The notes under the pieces: generated by a model
The model's database searches: none
What the model was told of the DNA's origin: nothing
Seen by the model: only the letters and a program-made list of their open reading frames with translations
Position numbers and translations under genes: made by a program
Assembly (NCBI RefSeq): GCF_015158295.1
Contig: NZ_JACDXV010000004.1
Span: forward strand, 62,001 to 126,000
Source of the DNA: Devosia faecipullorum
Lineage (GTDB): Bacteria; Pseudomonadota; Alphaproteobacteria; Rhizobiales; Devosiaceae
DNA length: 64,000 nt
Reading direction: 5' to 3'
Shown here: in pieces, positions 17,078-26,780 of the stretch
Layout: each line of letters starts with the position of its first letter
Numbering within the stretch: the stretch's first letter is position 1

Positions 17078-18025
17078 ATGACCCACCTGCCCCAATGGCT
17101 CGCTGCCGAAACGGACGACCGGAACCTTGCCGGCGCGATTGTCTCCATGGCGGCGGCGAGCGCCGAAATCGCCGCCATCTTGCGCGCCGCCCCCATTGAG
17201 GGCCAAACGGGCCTGGCCGGCGCCACCAATGTACAGGGCGAGGCGCAAAAGGCGCTCGACGTGATCTCGAACGATATTGTTTTGAAGCATTTACGGGCAA
17301 ATCCGGCAATTTCGATTCTGGTTTCCGAAGAGCTGGATGAAGCCGTTGAAATGTCGAGTCAGGGCACGGTGATAGTGGCGACCGACCCGCTCGATGGGTC
17401 TTCAAACCTGGATGTAAACGTCACCGTAGGCACGATTTTTTCCATTCTCCCCACCCATGGCGGTGTCTTGCAGAAGGGCGAGGCGCAATTGGCCGCCGGC
17501 TATGTCGCGTATGGCCCCGCCACCAGCCTTGTGGTGCGGATAAAGGGCGCGACCAGCGTTTTCACGCTGGCCCAGGATGGCCAATGGCGGCTCAACCTTG
17601 CCGAAGCGAAAGTCCCGGCAGCGTCCGGCGAATTTGCCATCAACACCGCGCGCGAACGGTTCTGGGACGCGGCGACTCGAAACTATGTGAGCGAGAATAT
17701 TGCCGGCGAAACCGGAGCCGCCGGCAAGCGCTACAATATGCGCTGGGTAGGATCGATGGTTGCCGACATTCACCGCATCCTCATGCGCGGCGGCATTTTT
17801 CTCTATCCACTCGACAGCGAAACCGTCGGCAAGGGCGGACGGCTGCGCCTCTTGTATGAAGCCAATCCTATGGCCTGGCTGATGGCAGGGGCCGGCGGGA
17901 AATCCACCACTGGACGGCAGGATATTCTGACGGTGGAGCCGACGGATATCCACCAAAGGGTGCCGGTGATCATGGGATCGGCCGACGAAGTGCAACGGGT
18001 CGAAAACTGGTACGCAAAAGCGTAA
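17078..18025 (+). CDS. fbp: Class 1 fructose-1,6-bisphosphatase
   Basis: About 315 aa. It hydrolyses fructose 1,6-bisphosphate to fructose 6-phosphate in gluconeogenesis or the Calvin cycle. The metal-binding signature DPLDGSSNLDVNVTVGTIF is complete, with the upstream acidic VSEELDE loop and the substrate-site YNMRWVGSMVADIHRIL and GGIFLYPL. ATG 17078 is nine bases after AAAGG; ATG 17069 is the alternative. No Calvin-cycle genes are nearby, so a gluconeogenic role is likely, which fits its position after the amino-acid-catabolic NAD-GDH. Confidence 0.93.
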   Translation: MTHLPQWLAAETDDRNLAGAIVSMAAASAEIAAILRAAPIEGQTGLAGATNVQGEAQKALDVISNDIVLKHLRANPAISILVSEELDEAVEMSSQGTVIVATDPLDGSSNLDVNVTVGTIFSILPTHGGVLQKGEAQLAAGYVAYGPATSLVVRIKGATSVFTLAQDGQWRLNLAEAKVPAASGEFAINTARERFWDAATRNYVSENIAGETGAAGKRYNMRWVGSMVADIHRILMRGGIFLYPLDSETVGKGGRLRLLYEANPMAWLMAGAGGKSTTGRQDILTVEPTDIHQRVPVIMGSADEVQRVENWYAKA

Positions 18026-18130
18026 CTTCACCACGGCATCCCTGGCCCCTCGGAGGGTTTGCAACACTCGAACCCATTGGCTAGAACGCTTCCGACAGAG
18101 CGGGGACTTGGACCCCGGATGGGAGCCACG

Positions 18131-19399
18131 ATGAGCCACGCCGATTTTTCCCTGCCCAAGACCAATGCCGCGCCCTGGCAGAACCGGCCATTCCATCGGC
18201 AATATCTGATGCGGCAGGCCAACAATCTGTTCGACTTCTTCGAAGCCGCCTCCATCAATCCCCGGGGCGGATTTTACGAGCTTAGCGACGACGGCGCGCC
18301 GCTGACCCCAGTCAACGCCACGCGGCAAATTCACGTCACGGCCCGCATGATCCATTGCGCCGTGATCGGGAGCCTGCTCGGGCGGCCGGGATCGGACGAA
18401 GTGATCGATCACGGCATGCGCTATCTGTGGGAAAAGCACCGGGATGCGCGGCACGGCGGCTATGTCTGGTCACTGGACGACAATGGTCATGTGGATGCCA
18501 GCAAACAGGCCTATGGCCACGCTTTCGTGCTGCTGGCCGGGTCAAGCGCCAAACTGGTCAACCATCCCTTGGCCGACCGGGTGATTGCTGATGCGACCGA
18601 GGTGATCGAAACACGTTTCTGGGACAAGAAAATAGGCGCGGTGCGCGAGGAATTCGCCAATGATTGGGGCCAGATCAGCACCTATCGCGGGCAGAATTCC
18701 AATATGCATCTCACCGAGGCGCTGATGGCCGCCTATGAGGTCACGGGGCAGGAAGACTATATCAAGAAGGCGACGAAAATCGCCGACCTGATCATAAGGC
18801 GCAATGCCACCAAGCTCGATCATCGCGTCGCCGAGCATTTCCACGAGGACTGGAGCCTCGACAAGGACTTTGCCGGCTCCGAAATGTTCCGCCCATCGGG
18901 CACGACGCCGGGCCACGCGCTGGAATGGTCACGGCTCTTGTTTCAGCTCTTCGTGCTGGGCCACAAGGAGCATGGCTGGATGACCGAAGCCGCGCGCGGT
19001 CTTTTCCGCCAGGCCATCGAACTGGGATGGGACAAGGTCCATGGGGGCCTGTTCTATACGCTGGACTGGAACAACCAGCCGATCATGCGGGAAAAGCTGT
19101 GGTGGCCGGTGGCCGAAGCCATCGGCGCGGCGGCCTTTATCGGCGCCTATGACAAGGACGCCTATTACCAGCATTGGTATCGTAAACTCTGGGACTTCGC
19201 TGAAAACCACGTCATCGACCATTCGCGCGGCGGCTGGATCAGCGAACTCAAGGAAGACCTGACCCCGACGTCCCGACTGTTCGTGGGCAAGCCCGACATC
19301 TATCACGCGCTGCAAGCCTGCCTCATTCCGCTCTATCCGCCGAGCGGCAGCCTGACGCGGGCGATCATTGAAGGCGATGGATTGGCGCCGCACTACTGA
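18131..19399 (+). CDS. AGE-family (N-acylglucosamine 2-epimerase/YihS-like) sugar epimerase or isomerase
   Basis: A 422-aa (alpha/alpha)6-barrel protein. Conserved family stretches are seen: RQIHVTARMIHCAVIG, HGGYVWSLDDNGHV, YGHAFVLLAGS, NSNMHLTEALMAAYE and PGHALEWSRLLFQL, supplying the Arg and His residues of the active site. Relatives include the YihS aldose-ketose isomerase, mannose isomerase and cellobiose 2-epimerase. The exact sugar is not predictable; free mannose/fructose/glucose interconversion is most likely. ATG 18131 is preceded by GGGAG. It lies about 105 bp after fbp on the same strand, so both may belong to hexose metabolism. Confidence 0.85.
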   Translation: MSHADFSLPKTNAAPWQNRPFHRQYLMRQANNLFDFFEAASINPRGGFYELSDDGAPLTPVNATRQIHVTARMIHCAVIGSLLGRPGSDEVIDHGMRYLWEKHRDARHGGYVWSLDDNGHVDASKQAYGHAFVLLAGSSAKLVNHPLADRVIADATEVIETRFWDKKIGAVREEFANDWGQISTYRGQNSNMHLTEALMAAYEVTGQEDYIKKATKIADLIIRRNATKLDHRVAEHFHEDWSLDKDFAGSEMFRPSGTTPGHALEWSRLLFQLFVLGHKEHGWMTEAARGLFRQAIELGWDKVHGGLFYTLDWNNQPIMREKLWWPVAEAIGAAAFIGAYDKDAYYQHWYRKLWDFAENHVIDHSRGGWISELKEDLTPTSRLFVGKPDIYHALQACLIPLYPPSGSLTRAIIEGDGLAPHY

Positions 19400-19565
19400 A
19401 GCGGTGAGGTGGTGCTGATTGGCGGCAGGATCACCGATCCGGATCGAACCGGACAGAGCTTGCCGAGATAAGGCGTTTGGCGAAAATCCTTGCTGCAAGG
19501 GAGTGTTGCCTGCACAAGGCGCCCGGCGTACATCACCGGCACCTTCCATCAACGGTGAACCAGCC

Positions 19566-20435
19566 ATGACCGCCCTGCCCGCTCAATTGTCGCGCCTCAT
19601 CGTCGAGCGGGCGGTTGCCGCCGCGCTGGAAGAAGATTTGGGTCTGGTCGGAGACCTCACCAGCCAGGCAACATTGGCGCCGGAGGCCTGGGCAGAGGCG
19701 ACCCTTTCGGCGCGCGAACCGGGAATTATCGCCGGGCTGGACCTGGCCGCCGCCGCGTTCCGGCTGGTCGGCGACGGCGTAATCTTCGACCCGCAGGTCA
19801 AGGACGGCGAGCGGGTCGAGATCGGTGGCGTGGTCGCCCACATTGCGGGGCCGGCACGACTGGTCATGTCGGGCGAACGGGTCGCACTCAATTTTCTCAA
19901 TCACCTGAGCGGCATAGCAACTCTGACCCGGCTCTATGCCGACGCCGTCGACGGCACGGGCGCACGCATCTGCGACACCCGCAAGACCACGCCGGGCCTG
20001 CGCGCTTTCGAGAAATATGCGGTGCGCTGTGGCGGTGGTGTCAACCACCGCTATGCGCTCAACGACGCAATCCTGATCAAGGATAATCATATCGCCGTCG
20101 CCGGCGGCGTCGGCGCGGCCTACAAGGCAGCGGAAGCCTTTGCGGGGCATCTCGTGTCCATCGAAATTGAGGTGACAACGCTGGCCGAACTCGCGGAAGC
20201 GCTGGAAGCGGGCGCGCGGATCGTGCTGCTCGACAATATGGACAATGACCTGCTCCGGCAGGCCGTGGCGCTTAATGCGGGCCGGGCGCGGCTCGAAGCA
20301 TCGGGCGGGGTCAAGCTGGACCGGGTGCGCTCGATCGGGGAAACCGGCGTCAATTACATTTCCACCAGCCAGATCACCATGGGGGCCAAGCCGCTCGATC
20401 TGGGGCTGGACGTCATTATCGGCGCGGCCAAATGA
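19566..20435 (+). CDS. nadC: Nicotinate-nucleotide diphosphorylase (quinolinate phosphoribosyltransferase)
   Basis: A 289-aa enzyme that converts quinolinate and PRPP to nicotinate mononucleotide, CO2 and PPi in de novo NAD synthesis. The N-terminus has ALEEDLGLVGDLTS and the core has the highly conserved ICDTRKTTPGLRAFEKYAV and CGGGVNHRYALNDAILIKDNH segments that bind quinolinate and PRPP. ATG 19566 gives the usual length; the open frame upstream is not NadC-like. It overlaps the next gene by four bases (ATGA). nadA and nadB are not present in the window, but nadE lies at 41.3-43.0 kb. Confidence 0.95.
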   Translation: MTALPAQLSRLIVERAVAAALEEDLGLVGDLTSQATLAPEAWAEATLSAREPGIIAGLDLAAAAFRLVGDGVIFDPQVKDGERVEIGGVVAHIAGPARLVMSGERVALNFLNHLSGIATLTRLYADAVDGTGARICDTRKTTPGLRAFEKYAVRCGGGVNHRYALNDAILIKDNHIAVAGGVGAAYKAAEAFAGHLVSIEIEVTTLAELAEALEAGARIVLLDNMDNDLLRQAVALNAGRARLEASGGVKLDRVRSIGETGVNYISTSQITMGAKPLDLGLDVIIGAAK

Positions 20436-21250
20436 ACCGCTCTCCCGCCCTGCCCCTGACCGATCATGCCGTTGAAGCGGCAATCGCGGCGGCGGCTTTG
20501 ATCTGCAACGTCTATCATCGTCCCATTCATGTGACGACCAAGGACGATGGCTCCCCGGTGACGGAGGCCGACGCAGCAGCGGAAGCGGTGATCATCGACC
20601 ACCTGCGACAAACCGGCCTGCCGGTTCTGGGTGAAGAAAGCGTCGCGGCCGGGATCATCCCGAAATTGGGCGAGCGTTATTTCGTCGTTGATCCGCTGGA
20701 TGGGACCAAGGAATTCATCAAGCGCAACGGTGAATTCACCGTCAATATCGGGCTTGTCGATCATGGCCGCCCGGTCATGGGCGTGGTGCTGGCGCCCGCA
20801 ACGGGCGAATTGTTCGTCGGCGACGCCGCCGGTGCCTGGACGGCGAGGATCGATGGCGGCGCCGTGACTGACCGGCGGGCGATCAAGGTCGGCTGGCTGC
20901 CGCGCCTGCGGATCGTCGCCAGCCGCAGCCACGGCCATGCCGCGCTGGAACAACTTAGCCGGACGCTCGATGTCGAAAAGGACATATCGGTCGGCTCATC
21001 GCTGAAATTCTGTCTGCTCGCGCGCGGTGATGCGCAGCTTTACCCTCGTTTTACGCCAACCTGCGAATGGGACACCGCCGCCGGCCAAGCCGTGCTTGAA
21101 GCGGCGGGTGGCGCCGTGGTGACGCTGGATGGGGAGGCCATGCGCTACGGCAAAGGGGAATTCCAATTCCTCAACCCCTATTTCGTGGCTGCCGCAAGCC
21201 TCGATCTCGCGCAAAAGGCCGCGGCGGAAATGCGCAGCCTGCTCGGCTAA
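20432..21250 (+). CDS. cysQ: 3'(2'),5'-bisphosphate nucleotidase CysQ
   Basis: A 272-aa inositol-monophosphatase-superfamily enzyme. It dephosphorylates 3'-phosphoadenosine 5'-phosphate (PAP), a by-product of sulfate assimilation. Metal-site motifs are all seen: GSPVTEADAAAE, LGEES, VVDPLDGTKEFIKRNGEFTV (the CysQ-type DPLDGTKEF), and CEWDTAAGQAVLEAAGG. The ATG overlaps the nadC stop, indicating translational coupling, although the two pathways are not directly linked. I am confident of CysQ rather than SuhB because of the TKEFI extension of the motif. Confidence 0.93.
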   Translation: MNRSPALPLTDHAVEAAIAAAALICNVYHRPIHVTTKDDGSPVTEADAAAEAVIIDHLRQTGLPVLGEESVAAGIIPKLGERYFVVDPLDGTKEFIKRNGEFTVNIGLVDHGRPVMGVVLAPATGELFVGDAAGAWTARIDGGAVTDRRAIKVGWLPRLRIVASRSHGHAALEQLSRTLDVEKDISVGSSLKFCLLARGDAQLYPRFTPTCEWDTAAGQAVLEAAGGAVVTLDGEAMRYGKGEFQFLNPYFVAAASLDLAQKAAAEMRSLLG

Positions 21251-21439
21251 GCGCCTTTGTCACATCAGCCTTGCACAAAAGCGGATCACAGCGGGCCGGA
21301 AAACACATCAGATTGCGATCTGCAATCAAAGCTTAACTGATCTGCGCGCTACTTATCAGCGTATCTCTTGCGATATGAGCGGCCAGAATATATAGCCCCA
21401 CCATATACCGGGCAAACATATGCCTCGCAGGAATGATCC

Positions 21440-21988
21440 ATGAACGTCAGAACGCTCTGCCTGTCGATCCTCTATAGCGGGGACGCAAGTGGCTACGACA
21501 TTCGCCGGATGTGCACGGAGAAGGAATTCGCCTACTTCGTAGAAGCCAGCTATGGGTCGATTTATCCAGCCCTTGCCAAGCTCGAAGACGACGGTTTCGT
21601 TACCAGCCGCACCGAGCAGCAGGAGGGCAAACCGGCCCGCAAGGTCTATTCGATCACCGAAAGCGGCCGGCGCGCCTTTGCCGAGCAATTGGCTGAACCG
21701 CTGGGCGCGGACATGTTCCGCAGCCCTTTCCTGCTATTTTCTCGTTTCGCGCATATTCTGCCGCGCGAGCTGGTCGAGCAGAGATGCAACGAATTTCTCG
21801 AGCGAAACGTCCATAGCCGCAAGCGGCTTGACGACGCTTCTGAGCAATATGACCTCAACCCGGCTGATCGCTGGGTCATCGGATATGGACGTGCAGTACT
21901 CGAGGTTGCTGAGCAGCACCTGCGTACCCATATGCACGAACTGATCACAATGGCGCGAGCCGAGCCACGCCAGGACGCGGCGGAATAA
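21440..21988 (+). CDS. PadR-family transcriptional regulator
   Basis: A 182-aa regulator. The N-terminal winged helix shows the PadR hallmarks: LCLSILYSGDASGYDIRRM, then YGSIYPALAKLEDDGFVTSR and the wing KVYSITESGRRAF. The C-terminal helices (about residues 85-175) serve dimerisation. The AT-rich DNA before it (about 21384-21425) contains several ATAT-type partial repeats that could be its operator. It ends 14 bp before the RND adaptor gene on the same strand, so it almost certainly controls its own operon with the efflux pump, as PadR proteins commonly do for drug exporters. Confidence 0.9.
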   Translation: MNVRTLCLSILYSGDASGYDIRRMCTEKEFAYFVEASYGSIYPALAKLEDDGFVTSRTEQQEGKPARKVYSITESGRRAFAEQLAEPLGADMFRSPFLLFSRFAHILPRELVEQRCNEFLERNVHSRKRLDDASEQYDLNPADRWVIGYGRAVLEVAEQHLRTHMHELITMARAEPRQDAAE

Positions 21989-22002
21989 GGGATAAAATCT
22001 AC

Positions 22003-23226
22003 ATGCGTGCAGTATTTTCCTACGGCTTGGCTTTTGCCATTCTGCTATTGGCGGGCGCCTGGTTCGCCACCGGCACCCTGGTGCAGGGCGGCCAGGGCGC
22101 CGGCAAGGGCGAGCGGGCTCTCATCTCGGTGATCGAGGGCGAGGAGCACGGACCGATCGCCAATACGCTGGGCAATGCCGGCCTGCTCGCCGAGCATCAC
22201 GCCCCCACCGTCGATCCGACTCTGACCATTGCCCAGCGCAATGCGGCCACGACAGGCGCCTCTGCGCCGTTGCAAAGCGTACGTACGCAGACATTCATCG
22301 CCAAGGCCATGCCCGTCGAGGTGCCCTTGCGCGGTCGCACGGAGGCCAAGGCCAGCGTGACGGCCGTCGCCGAAACCGCCGGCAGCGTGGATGTAATGCA
22401 CGTCACCAAGGGCCAGCGGGTTGCCGCGGGCGACCTGCTCTGCACGCTCGACCAAGGCACGCGCGCCGCCGGCCTGGCCCAGGCCGAAGCTGCGCTGGCG
22501 CAGGCGCAATTGACCTTCGACACCAATGTGGACCTGCGTGCACGCGGCCTTGCCGCGCCCAATACCGCCAATGCGGTGGAAGTGGCGCTGAGACAGGCCC
22601 AGGCGGGGCTCGACAACGCCAAGGCGGAACTCGAGCGCACCGAGATCAGGGCCAAGGTTGCGGGTCTCGTGCAGGATCCGATCGCCCTTGCCGGTGCCAT
22701 GCTCAATCCGGGCTCGCCCTGCGCCACCATCGTGCAGCTCAATCCCATTGTGTTCACTGGCATGGTGCCCGAGGCGCATATCGGCCTGGCCCGGATCGGG
22801 CTCGACGCCAAGATCAAGACCGTGACCGGGCAGAATGTCGAGGGCAAGGTCACCTATATTTCGGCGGTCGCGGACAACGCGACCCGCGCTTTCCGCGCCG
22901 AGATCGAAATCCCCAATGAAGACTTCGCCATCCGCGACGGCGTCACCGCCGAGGCCGTGGTCAATATCGGCACGGCGCCAGGGCACCTGCTGCCCCAATC
23001 GGTGCTGACATTGGACGACGAGGGTGCGCTGGGCGTACGAACCGTCGAAAATGGCATAGTTGCCTTCTACCCGATCACCATTGTCAGCGACACGCGCGAA
23101 GGCGTCTGGGTCACCGGCTTGCCGATCAGCGCCGATGTCATCACCGTCGGGCAGGAGAACGTTACGTCCGGGCAGCATGTCGAAGCCAGCCCGGCGCCGG
23201 CCTCCACTGAAACCACTTCCAGCTGA
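22003..23226 (+). CDS. RND efflux membrane-fusion (periplasmic adaptor) subunit
   Basis: A 407-aa adaptor with an N-terminal anchor (YGLAFAILLLAGAWFATG), a lipoyl-like half (EVPLRGRTEAKASVTAVAET ... KGQRVAAGDLLCTLD), an Ala/Gln-rich alpha-hairpin (about residues 160-215), the second lipoyl half (VAGLVQDPIALAGAMLNPGS), and a beta-barrel domain. The 15-residue Ser/Thr/Ala-rich tail is probably disordered. It bridges the RND pump to an outer-membrane channel that is not encoded here, so a TolC-like protein from elsewhere is needed. A RBS-like AAGGGA precedes the start. It is flanked by padR (14 bp) and the pump gene (11 bp). Confidence 0.92.
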   Translation: MRAVFSYGLAFAILLLAGAWFATGTLVQGGQGAGKGERALISVIEGEEHGPIANTLGNAGLLAEHHAPTVDPTLTIAQRNAATTGASAPLQSVRTQTFIAKAMPVEVPLRGRTEAKASVTAVAETAGSVDVMHVTKGQRVAAGDLLCTLDQGTRAAGLAQAEAALAQAQLTFDTNVDLRARGLAAPNTANAVEVALRQAQAGLDNAKAELERTEIRAKVAGLVQDPIALAGAMLNPGSPCATIVQLNPIVFTGMVPEAHIGLARIGLDAKIKTVTGQNVEGKVTYISAVADNATRAFRAEIEIPNEDFAIRDGVTAEAVVNIGTAPGHLLPQSVLTLDDEGALGVRTVENGIVAFYPITIVSDTREGVWVTGLPISADVITVGQENVTSGQHVEASPAPASTETTSS

Positions 23227-23237
23227 GGACCGCAACG

Positions 23238-26200
23238 ATGCTCGACTTCATCGAAAAAATCCTCAGGATGCCCAGGGTTGTCCTGACGATCATGGTGATC
23301 ATCCTGGTCGGCGGCACGAGCGCCTATGTGGCGATGCCGAAGGAAAGTTTCCCGGCCATCGACGTGCCCTATCTCTATGTGTCGATCAGCCAGACAGGCG
23401 TGTCGCCACGCGACGCTGAGAACCTGCTTGCCAAGCCGGCGGAAGAAGAACTGGCGAACCTGCCGGGCCTTCAGAATATCAGCTCGACCTCGACCACCGG
23501 CCATGCCTCGGTGTTCCTCGAATTCGACATCAATACCGACAAGGATCAGGCGCTGCAGGACACGCGCGCCCGCATGGACGCCATCAAGGCAAAAATTCCA
23601 AGCGAGGCCAATGATCCCAGCGTGAACGAAATCGACTTGATCGGCATGCCGATCATTTCGGTGGCCGTTTACGGCTCCGCTCCCGAAAAGGAACTGGTGC
23701 GCCGCGCCGAGCAATTGCAGGATGCCCTTGAAGGCATCGGCGAAGTGCGCGAGGCCACTTTGTCGGGCGCGCGCAAGGAGCAACTGGAAGTCCGTGTGGA
23801 CCTGTTGCGGCTGGAAGCCTATGGCCTAACCGCCAATCAATTGTTCGACGCGCTCTCGCGCAACAACATGGTCGTCGCAGGCGGCACACTCAATACCGGG
23901 CAAGGCTCGTTCAATATCGAAGTGCCAGGGCTCATCACCACCGCCGAAGACGTCTATAATCTGCCGCTCAAGACTGACGGCAATACGATCGTGACCTTCG
24001 GTCAGGTCGCCTCGATTACCCGCGCGCTTGCCGACGCCACCGAATATACCCATGTCAATGGTTCCCCTGCCCTCATCATGGGCATCAGCAAGAAGCTGGG
24101 TACCAATATCATTGACGTGTCGGACAAGGTTCGCGCGGTGACCGAAGAGGTTGCCAAGGACTGGCCCTCCGGCGTCAATTATTCGTTCTTCCTCGATCAG
24201 GCCGAAACCACCACGGCCCTGTTCCGCTCGCTGGAGGCCGCCGTCCTGACGGCCGTGGCCCTGGTTCTCATCACCTGCATCGCCACGCTGGGCGTGCGCC
24301 CGGCACTGATGATCGGTCTTTCCATCCCGCTATCGTTCATGATGGCCTTTCTCGTCGCCGACATGCTCGGCATGACCATCAATATGATGGTCATGTTCGG
24401 ACTGGTGATCGCTGTGGGCGTACTGGTGGACGACCCCGTGGTGGTGGTCGAATATGCCGAGCGGAAATTGCAGGAAGGCGTTCCCAAGCGGGAAGCCTTC
24501 ATTCTCGCCGTGCGCAAGATGTTCGTGCCGGTCGTAGGCGCGACGGCGACCACGCTGGGCGCCTTCGTGCCCCTGTTGTTCTGGCCGGGCATTATCGGCA
24601 AATTCATGAGCTATCTGCCGATGATCGTGATCATCGTCATGGTGGCCTCCTTCATTTCCGCACTGATCTTCATGCCGGTAATCGGCTCGATCATCGCCTC
24701 CAGTCATGTCGACCAGAAGGAGAAGGAAAAGGCCGACATCGTGATGTATCCGGACAAGTTCGACACCTCCAAGGTGAGCGGGCTGACCGGCGTCTATGTG
24801 CGCGTCATGGACAAGCTTCTGCATTGGCCGCTGCCCACGCTGGCCGTGGGCTTCGGGCTGATCGCCACGATCTTCGTGGCCTATGCCACGAACCCCACCG
24901 GCACCGAAGCCTTTCCCGCTTCGGAACCGGAATTCGCCACGGTCGCCGTAGTGGGTCGCGGCAATTATTCGCCTGAAGAAATCCGCGACATGCTGATGGA
25001 GATCGAAAGCGAATTGCTGCAGGTCAACGGCATTCAGGACGTGATCATGCAATTCGGCTCGACCGGCGCATTCGGATCGACGCCTCCTGATACGATCGGC
25101 AATTTCCAACTGCAATTGACCAACTGGAACCACCGCGTTCCGGCATCGGAGATTTTCGCCGATATCCGCGAGCGCGTCGCCGGCTTTGCCGGTCTCGACA
25201 TCCAGCTGCTGGCCGCCGAAAACGGCCCTCCGGCAGGCAAGGACATTAACCTGCGAGTGGAAAGCAGCAATTACGACGATCTCGTTCCGGTCGTGACCGC
25301 GATCCGCAACCATATCGCCAGCTGGCCGGAAGCCGTGGACATCGAAGATGGCCGTCCCTCCCCGGGCATCGACTGGCAGATCACCATCGATCGCGCCGAA
25401 GCCGGTAAATACGGCATCGGCGTCAGAGAGTTGGCCCCTTATGTGCAATTGCTCACCGCCGGGGTGAAGCTGGGAACCTATCGCGACGCCGAGAGCGGCG
25501 ACGAGTTGGATATAAGGGTGCGCCTGCCCCGGGAAGAACGCACCTTCGACGCTCTCGATTCCATGCGGATCGCGACCGCGCAGGGCCTTGTTCCGGTATC
25601 AAACTTCATCGAGCGCACGGCGGTGCCGAAAGTGGCCAGCATCCAGCGTCGCAATCAGGTCTATACCATGCCGGTCGCAGCCGGGCTGACCAACCTGCCC
25701 GAAGGCGTCTATGCCGCCGACAAGGTCAAGGAACTGCAAGGTTGGATTGCCGAGCAGGATTTCCCGCCGGCCGTCAGCGTGGCCTTTGGCGGCGCTGAGG
25801 AGCAGATGGGTGACGCCAATGCCTTCATCGGACAGGCCATGATGATGGCCATGGCGCTGATCTTCTTCATCCTGCTGCTTGAATATAACAGCTTCTACCA
25901 GGTGATGGTGACGCTCTCGACCGTCGTCATGTCAGTGGCAGGCGTGCTGTTGGGCATGCTGGCGACAGGCATGAGCTTCTCGGCCATCATGACCGGGCTG
26001 GGCATCGTGGCCCTGGCCGGCATCGTGGTGAAGAACGGCATCGTGCTGATTGACACCTATAACGACTATCACCGCCACCAGAATGTCGAAGCGGTGAAGG
26101 CCATGCTGCTGACGGTGAGCCAGCGCGTCCGCCCGGTGCTGCTGACCGCGTTCCTCACGGCATTGGGGGTGATCCCGATGTGGGCGAACATTGAGTTCGA

Positions 26201-26579
26201 CTTCATCCGCCGCGAGATCGTCATTGGCGGCCTGGCCGGTTCGTGGTTCGTCCATCTGTCGGCAGCGCTGGTGTCGGGCCTGTTCTTCTCGACGGCGCTG
26301 ACCCTGGTCATGGTGCCGGTAATGGTCACCGCGCCGACCGTGATGTGGAAGCAGCTCAGGTGGCTGGGCGCCCTGTTCGCCTTGTTGGGCGGCTGGATTG
26401 CCAGCCCCTTCCGTCGCGGCCAATCCATGGCTGCGCCTGCCGGTTTCGACGGCATGGCCGTGGAAATGCCGGACGATGCCGATAGCTCGAAGCGCTATGT
26501 CGTCTCCAAGGATGTCGGACTGACCGAAAAGGAAGCCAACGGCGTGACGGTGGTCAGCCGAAGGGACGCAGCGGAATAA
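23238..26579 (+). CDS. RND-family multidrug/solute efflux permease
   Basis: A 1113-aa inner-membrane proton antiporter, slightly longer than the usual 1020-1060 aa because of a soluble C-terminal tail (about 60 residues after the last TM helix). The start MLDFIEKILRMPRVVLTIMVIIL is the first TM helix; the TM4 proton-relay motif GVLVDDPVVVVEYAERKLQEG keeps both Asp residues. Two large periplasmic loops lie at about 40-330 and 560-850. Substrates cannot be inferred; the single-pump, PadR-regulated layout suggests toxic amphiphiles. A clear terminator follows, so padR-adaptor-pump is one unit. Confidence 0.93.
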   Translation: MLDFIEKILRMPRVVLTIMVIILVGGTSAYVAMPKESFPAIDVPYLYVSISQTGVSPRDAENLLAKPAEEELANLPGLQNISSTSTTGHASVFLEFDINTDKDQALQDTRARMDAIKAKIPSEANDPSVNEIDLIGMPIISVAVYGSAPEKELVRRAEQLQDALEGIGEVREATLSGARKEQLEVRVDLLRLEAYGLTANQLFDALSRNNMVVAGGTLNTGQGSFNIEVPGLITTAEDVYNLPLKTDGNTIVTFGQVASITRALADATEYTHVNGSPALIMGISKKLGTNIIDVSDKVRAVTEEVAKDWPSGVNYSFFLDQAETTTALFRSLEAAVLTAVALVLITCIATLGVRPALMIGLSIPLSFMMAFLVADMLGMTINMMVMFGLVIAVGVLVDDPVVVVEYAERKLQEGVPKREAFILAVRKMFVPVVGATATTLGAFVPLLFWPGIIGKFMSYLPMIVIIVMVASFISALIFMPVIGSIIASSHVDQKEKEKADIVMYPDKFDTSKVSGLTGVYVRVMDKLLHWPLPTLAVGFGLIATIFVAYATNPTGTEAFPASEPEFATVAVVGRGNYSPEEIRDMLMEIESELLQVNGIQDVIMQFGSTGAFGSTPPDTIGNFQLQLTNWNHRVPASEIFADIRERVAGFAGLDIQLLAAENGPPAGKDINLRVESSNYDDLVPVVTAIRNHIASWPEAVDIEDGRPSPGIDWQITIDRAEAGKYGIGVRELAPYVQLLTAGVKLGTYRDAESGDELDIRVRLPREERTFDALDSMRIATAQGLVPVSNFIERTAVPKVASIQRRNQVYTMPVAAGLTNLPEGVYAADKVKELQGWIAEQDFPPAVSVAFGGAEEQMGDANAFIGQAMMMAMALIFFILLLEYNSFYQVMVTLSTVVMSVAGVLLGMLATGMSFSAIMTGLGIVALAGIVVKNGIVLIDTYNDYHRHQNVEAVKAMLLTVSQRVRPVLLTAFLTALGVIPMWANIEFDFIRREIVIGGLAGSWFVHLSAALVSGLFFSTALTLVMVPVMVTAPTVMWKQLRWLGALFALLGGWIASPFRRGQSMAAPAGFDGMAVEMPDDADSSKRYVVSKDVGLTEKEANGVTVVSRRDAAE

Positions 26580-26607
26580 ACGCCTTTCCTGACGCACTCG
26601 AAATACG

Positions 26608-26637
26608 AAGGCCCGCAGCGATGTGGGCCTTTTTTCT
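26608..26637 (+). terminator. Intrinsic terminator of the padR-RND operon
   Basis: A roughly 10-bp stem (arms beginning AAGGCCC at 26608 and ending GGGCCTT at 26631) is directly followed by a T-run, about 30 bp after the pump stop codon. Confidence 0.9.
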
Positions 26638-26693
26638 TGGTGTTCCGGCCTGTTGAGGCCCCTCCCTTGTTCTATCCAACGATCGCAGGATGA

Positions 26694-26723
26694 ACTGGAT
26701 TGCTCAGACCAGCCGGGCAATGA
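26694..26723 (+). repeat. Dispersed degenerate hairpin repeat, copy 1
   Basis: This 30-bp segment matches the element at 63357-63386 at 27 of 30 positions and forms an ATTGCTC/GGGCAAT hairpin. It sits in the gap between the RND operon and the converging methyltransferase gene, the usual location for such elements. Confidence 0.6.
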
Positions 26724-26780
26724 TGACAGGGCAAAAGACGCCTGTCATAGGACTTCTATGCAAAAATGGACGTTCTGGAT